Shown piece by piece: positions 59,869-64,000 of a stretch of 64,000 nt of DNA. Source of the stretch: Cunninghamia lanceolata. Taxonomy: Eukaryota; Streptophyta; Pinopsida; Cupressales; Cupressaceae. The notes under the pieces were generated by a model that worked only from the letters and a program-made list of their open reading frames with translations, ran no database searches and had not been told where the DNA came from. The stretch spans positions 41,198,001 to 41,262,000 of the forward strand of contig BSBN01000809.1 in the NCBI GenBank assembly GCA_027924645.1, read 5' to 3'. A program made the translations under genes and the position numbers. Each line of letters opens with the position of its first letter. The first letter of the stretch is position 1.

Positions 59869-61442
59869 TTGTCCACATGATGACAGGACATTAGTCTATT
59901 TTTAGTATGTTTGACTTCCTCATGTAATAAGGTCCATTGGACCAATGCTATGTATTAGATCAGCCTAGGAGTGTGTGTAGGCAGTTAGAGATCAATTAGA
60001 GATCGTGATCAGGTTGTCTGAGCTGTCCTCTCTCCTAGCTGCTTGGAAGCTCCCAGCCGCTGGGAAGTGAGTTAGTAGTACTCAAAGGACTTTGCTATAT
60101 ATACCTTCGATCTGTTAGGGTTTAGGGGATTATGTTATGTTATGATATGTTAGTTGTGTTATGGTGTTGTGATTGAGTTGGGTTTCAGGGGAATAGTCCA
60201 GATATTGTGAAGCACTGTTGTTTGACAGAATTGCAGAAACAGGACATTTGAATTTCAATTGAATAAGATCTCATCATTTGCATTATCTGATTTTATCAGC
60301 TGTAACTGTTTTGATTTCCTTTCTGTTTGCAAGTTGATGGGTTCCTTCAACCCTTCCACCGGTTGATCCTGTGAATCGGTGGAATGGTCCTGGATTATAG
60401 CTTAGTTTGCATTTGTGTTTTCTGTTTATGCATTGCACTGTTCAAGAGATCAATTGGTAGCATGCTGTGAATCAGCCTAGCATCCTCATGTGCTAGGTCT
60501 AGAAAGATAAGCTGTTAAATTTTGGTTTGAAGGTGATCCGGCCCGATCATCATATTGTCTTTGTGTAATTGTGCGGTTCTGAGCGTTTGCATGCAGCGGA
60601 CGGATATACAGGAGTCTGCATGTGCGTTTCCAGTCGGAACGAGCCGCATCGTCATCTGCGAATACATCGCCATCAGGATCAGGTTATGAAACTGACGGAG
60701 TTTACATATTTCAAGTGCATCAGGATGTTGTAAGTCAGATATATACTCAGTGTATATATCGCCGTCAGGATCATCTTCTGTGTGTGCCCATCATCTGCAT
60801 ATCGCTATCGGATGCGGGAGTGAAAAGTGCATTTTTTTGACTAAGTGTTGAAGAGGTCGTCAGGATATTGTGTGACGTCATCGTCATCAGGAGGTGACGT
60901 CATCGTCATCAGGATATTGAGATATCACCCTATGCAAGTTTATCCTGTTGTCGCTAAGTGTTTAGGTGTCGGCGTAGGTCCTCGGCAGAAAGTTGGGTTA
61001 ACATCATCAGGATGTTTCAATCGAACCAGATAAATCATATCATGATGCTGTTGTTTGTATAGTCGGCTATCGGGGCATCGAAGGGAAGGTGCTAAAGTTG
61101 TCAACATCAGGATATTTGGAGCAACCGGATATTTGATATCCTGCTGACGAAGGGAGTGTTGAATATCATGATGATGCCGATAGTGTTTGGCGCCCGATGA
61201 ACAGTACAACAGGAGGATGTTTGCGTTAGTTGAATATCATGATGATGATGATAGGTGGAAGACGGAGGAAGTGAACAGTAGTCGGCAGGAGGATAATTCT
61301 GCTCGTCTGAATTATGATGATGCTGTTGGTGTTTGCAGGAAATATGATGATGCTAAGCTGATAGGGATTATTAACATGCTGTTTGTATTATTGGCTCCTC
61401 CTTCCTGTTAGTAAGCTCCCGTTACGTTTTACCTCTGCATCA
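59829..61442 (+). repeat. 3' LTR of the chromovirus
   Basis: Same termini as the 5' LTR. TATA box at 60096-60103 and TGACGTCA at 60873 and 60895. The purine-rich TTCTGGGGAGTA just before it is the only polypurine-tract candidate and lies within the coding frame. Confidence 0.95.
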
Positions 61443-61569
61443 CTTGGACACGCAGAAGATGGTCGAAGAGATGGCTGTGAAATTGGGTGTTGTTGTGTCA
61501 GCCTGGGTGCATCCTTTGTATACTTGTGCCTGTGACGAGGAGGGGGTGGTAGTCCAAGATGGAAAATGA
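61443..61569 (+). pseudogene. 3' part of the unrecognised ORF split by the chromovirus
   Basis: After the target duplication the frame reads KMVEEMAVKLGVVVSAWVHP and on to a TGA at 61567-61569. It joins in frame with a short stretch upstream of the left LTR (from about 53425 in the second frame), which has one TAA. This shows that the chromovirus landed inside an ORF. Downstream, 61570-61760 looks like a 3' untranslated stretch. See 52926-53468. Confidence 0.5.
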
Positions 61570-62091
61570 GATAAGTTTGATAATAGGTGTCTAGTTTTTT
61601 GTTGTTTTAAGATAGATAGATACAGTGTTCAGGGTGGGTCCGCTGTAATTTGCCCCCCTATTTATAAGATATTTGTTTGTTTCTCGCATACTATGGTTAA
61701 AGACTTTGTGGGCTTGACCCCTTTTTTTATGGGTCCTTGGTCCCTAACCAGGGTATACTATATCAAAAATAGTATTTTTAATATAAATATTTTTTTTATC
61801 AGATCAAGCAGCTCGGGCTGCACCTTGCATATATAAAAGTATTTGAAATATAAACATTACAAAGAGTTACAGGGGATTTTAAACAGTCCACCCTGCACAC
61901 AAAAAACCCTCCCACCAGACATACATAAACTGATTACAAAATGATGCCCCAGCTACAAAAATGGCATCACCATTGATGCAGAGATCCACACTAAAAACCC
62001 CGACCCGATATCTTCTCTGACCTATTGACATACAGACTAGAAGCATTTACATACTATCCTACCAAACAAAGAAACACAAGAAACAGTGACA
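61570..62091. other. Facing 3' ends of the two fragments
   Basis: 61570-61760 is the trailer of the plus-strand ORF. 61785-61800 is a T-rich tract, i.e. the A-rich tail of the minus-strand LINE fragment. TATTTTTAATATAAAT near 61770 resembles the 17 bp target duplication. 61810-62091 is the trailer of the minus-strand fragment. No gene. Confidence 0.4.
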
Positions 62092-62676
62092 TTACTCCTC
62101 ATCTAGAATTACTAGGTTTTCCTGCCCTTCGTTGCCATTGGGACCTTCGAGCCCTTCCTCTGCAAGGTAGGTCTGAAGCCACGCTGAGCCATCATCTGGC
62201 ACCATCTTTAGGATTTGTTTCAAGAATCGAATTCCCCTCGTGGCTGCAACACAGAACCTCGGCAGCAGGCTTGGATCACTGCAAAAGACCACCAGGTACC
62301 TCTCAGGTGACCGTCCCTGTCTTTTGATTACATAGTAATCTCCAGGCAAGGGAATACCTCTACCTTCCTCATAGTTGGCTAAAACATCCTCCAGCCCTCC
62401 CAAGAATTTGCTCCAAATCAGCTTCCTGCACAACCCCCGGGCTATCTCTTTAGACTCCCATGCCTCCAAAAGCACCGCCAAAAACATGGCCGCCATGTCA
62501 GAGTTAACCCTATGCCTATGGAAGGAGCAGAGAAAAGCTTCTCCAAGCACCATCTTGACTGCGTGCAGAATTAACCCATTTTTAGACTTAAACACCCCAC
62601 TCAACCGCCTCTCCAACACCACTCCCACAAACGCCACCTGCCTCATCGAACATTCAAGAATTATCAGCGTGCCCAT
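62092..62676 (-). CDS. Unrecognised LINE-associated protein, 194 aa open part
   Basis: The frame is open from about 62695, with an ATG at 62676, to the stop at about 62092. The upstream coding part (about 62820-62690, including RGRWNECIEVCESVAV) joins it by a one-base frameshift, so the true protein started earlier and this copy is probably broken. It has a mostly helical core (MVLGEAFLCSFHRHR, then MAAMFLAVLLEAWES), a PLPGDYYVIKRQGRSPERYL stretch and a Glu-rich C-terminus. It follows an RNase H domain on the same strand, so I read it as part of a LINE or its passenger. I do not recognise the family. Confidence 0.5.
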   Translation of the reverse strand: MGTLIILECSMRQVAFVGVVLERRLSGVFKSKNGLILHAVKMVLGEAFLCSFHRHRVNSDMAAMFLAVLLEAWESKEIARGLCRKLIWSKFLGGLEDVLANYEEGRGIPLPGDYYVIKRQGRSPERYLVVFCSDPSLLPRFCVAATRGIRFLKQILKMVPDDGSAWLQTYLAEEGLEGPNGNEGQENLVILDEE

Positions 62677-62816
62677 CTCTGAGTTGAGATTACTGCCACC
62701 GACTCACAAACTTCTATGCATTCATTCCATCGCCCCCTGATGGGATTAAATGGCTCGACCGCAACATTCTCATGCTTATCATTATTGGATGGACATGTTT
62801 CTTCATCCAAAGTCAT

Positions 62817-63300
62817 CATGAAACATTAAGGGAATTAGTCCTAGTCACATGCTTGGCTAACTCGTCTACCTCATCGTTCCCTTCTCTATAGACATGTGAG
62901 ACTTTATACTCCTCAAGTTCCCCAAGTAGTTATGAGATGGGATTTAACCACTGCCTTAACTTCCAATTAGGGGTCCACCCTGATCTAATTGCATTAATTA
63001 TGATTAATGGATCTCCATCCAAATGCACTCTATTTAAATTCAAATTCCTTGCACTCTGCAGGCCCATTAATGCTGCTTTGAACTCAACTTCGTTATTGGT
63101 TCCAATTCCCAGGGGGACTGATTTTTTGTCTAAGATTCACCCTTCGTGATCTCTGATAATGCTTCTAGCTCCACATTCTCTCGAGTTCTCGCTTACCGCC
63201 CAGTCAAAATTAACCTTATACCATCCCACCTTTGGAGCCTCCCATTGCACATTTTTTCTATCAACCTTCACGGGACCAATCCCCGGAGCCCCATGAACAG
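62817..63300 (-). pseudogene. LINE-type RNase H domain fragment
   Basis: The minus-strand translation gives the plant LINE/RVT_3 RNase H pattern in order: GWYKVNFDWAV near the start, then RSIIRDHEG, then GTNNEVEFKAALMGLQSA with the catalytic E, then LDGDPLIIINAI, and VYREGNDEVDELAKH near the end. Two in-frame stops (after DHEG and after LNPIS) show decay. The first catalytic Asp region is read as NFDWAV. The upstream RT is missing, as expected for a 5'-truncated LINE insertion whose 5' end is at 63307. Confidence 0.8.
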
Positions 63301-63307
63301 GGGGAAT

Positions 63308-63390
63308 ATTTTTTACTATAAATATTATTTAATATTTATTAAATATAAATACTTAATAAACATTTAAAAATGTAAATGTTAATATCCATA
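63308..63390 (-). repeat. Right target duplication and resumed copy of the gene's upstream DNA
   Basis: It starts with the 17 bp TATTTTTTACTATAAAT and continues with text matching 30108-30165, ending near AAATGTTAA. Confidence 0.75.
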
Positions 63391-64000
63391 TTATCAATCA
63401 TAATATTTTATTATTAACATATATCAATTGTTTTTTCAATATAAATTATTATTAATGTGTTCTTTTATCCTTTTGGGCTTATAATAACTAATTACACTAT
63501 TAACTATATCTTGTAGGATTCATTTTTTTTTTGTAATTATTTCTTTATGCACTTATTAGTGTTTTTTTGGGTCCCTATCTTTTAACCCCTCTTCCCTTTT
63601 TTTATTTAATCCTAGGTTGAAGTCTATCATTCATTTTTTTCATCCTGATATATTATGGAGTATGATCTAAAACGTTAATACAAAAAAATAAAAGAGTATG
63701 TGCATAAATATGAGAGGTCAAAAAAATGTTTTGGAAGAGAAATAGAAGGTAATATGCCAGCATTAAAGCTCAAGAATGTTATAAACATGAGTGCATTGAG
63801 GCTTGGGTAATCTGAGCCTAAACACACTTGTGTTGTAACGTGAGCACACTATGACTAATTAAAAACAAAAATAAAAGTGTAGACTTTGCAACGCCTTTCC
63901 TTCCATACAAATAGAAAAATACAAGTAGAGAACAAAACAAACACATGTGATAGTGAATCAATGCCCATTAACAATGCCTTGATGTTGAACAAGTAATTTC
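63391..64000. other. AT-rich DNA, no gene seen
   Basis: Low-complexity A/T text. A phrase like GTATGATCTAAAACGTTAATACAAAAA near 63660 resembles 26960-26990, next to the tandem repeat by the C2 gene. Confidence 0.35.

Larger units (their letters stand above)
53474..61442 (+). mobile_element. Ty3 chromovirus, structurally complete, 7969 bp
   Basis: Two LTRs (1625 and 1614 bp), perfect 5 bp target duplication CTTGG, PBS at 55102, and one gag-pol frame ending in a chromodomain. By my own count the LTRs differ by about 33 substitutions (about 29 transitions) and one 11 bp length change, near 2 percent, so insertion is relatively recent. The chromodomain after integrase places it among chromoviruses; the clade (Tekay, Galadriel or other) is not settled. 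Three in-frame amber codons make this copy non-autonomous. Confidence 0.95.
52739..63307. mobile_element. Composite 10.6 kb insertion in the gene copy
   Basis: Flanked by a 17 bp duplication. Without the nested chromovirus it is about 2.6 kb. Its left half (52739 to about 61760) carries a plus-strand ORF; its right half (about 61785-63307) carries a minus-strand LINE RNase H piece ending in an A-rich tract (T-rich on plus, about 61785-61800). The two halves face each other tail to tail. A 17 bp duplication fits LINE target-primed insertion. Confidence 0.6.

Overview
This 64 kb window looks like nuclear DNA from a seed plant with a large, repeat-packed genome. A gymnosperm (conifer) is my best guess, inferred from the long nested LTR retrotransposons, a chromovirus with 1.6 kb LTRs, a Tat-type element carrying a plant mobile domain, an L1-type LINE with DUF4283, AT-rich intergenic DNA and very low gene density. 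I see no bacterial operons, rRNA, tRNA or CRISPR array.

Only one intact host gene is well supported: a single-exon C2-domain protein of the SRC2 (cold-regulated) type at 27549-28460 on the minus strand. It has a TATA box and an upstream G-box. Its 5' end and promoter recur at 50.5-52.7 kb, with most of the coding region deleted, and a further promoter fragment lies at 48.86-49.18 kb.

Layout. 1-4430: 5' part of a minus-strand LTR element, with an open but unrecognised protein running off the left edge (1-892), a duplicated primer-binding-site segment, and a long LTR filled with ATGATG/TGACGTCA motifs. 4434-7808: 3' end of a plus-strand Ty3-like element. 7809-14406: 3' end of a Tat-like Ty3 element with an antisense plant-mobile-domain (PMD) pseudogene and a 900 bp LTR followed directly by a primer-binding site. 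14407-24000: protease fragment and 3' part of another Ty3 element, split by a non-coding copia-type element (14977-20562). 24-27 kb: AT-rich DNA with a nested tandem repeat. 27.5-30.2 kb: the C2 gene and its upstream DNA. 30.2-34.4 kb: decayed L1-type LINE. 34.4-44.4 kb: minus-strand Ty3-like 3' end, itself split by a complete pol-less LTR element (34987-42891). 44.4-50.4 kb: repeats, a PIF1/Helitron helicase relic and a small captured-exon candidate. 50.4-63.4 kb: the broken C2-gene copy, split by a 10.6 kb composite insertion with a 17 bp target duplication. That insertion contains two facing gene or LINE fragments and an almost intact Ty3 chromovirus (53474-61442).

The coding parts work together only inside each mobile element: gag-pol of the chromovirus, and EN/RT of the LINE. 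The most unusual theme is that several unrelated elements carry different, dense, degenerate short-motif arrays in their LTRs or 3' regions. Two minus-strand LTR elements also carry a long non-gag, non-pol reading frame that I do not recognise. All family assignments come from reading motifs by eye; no database was searched.
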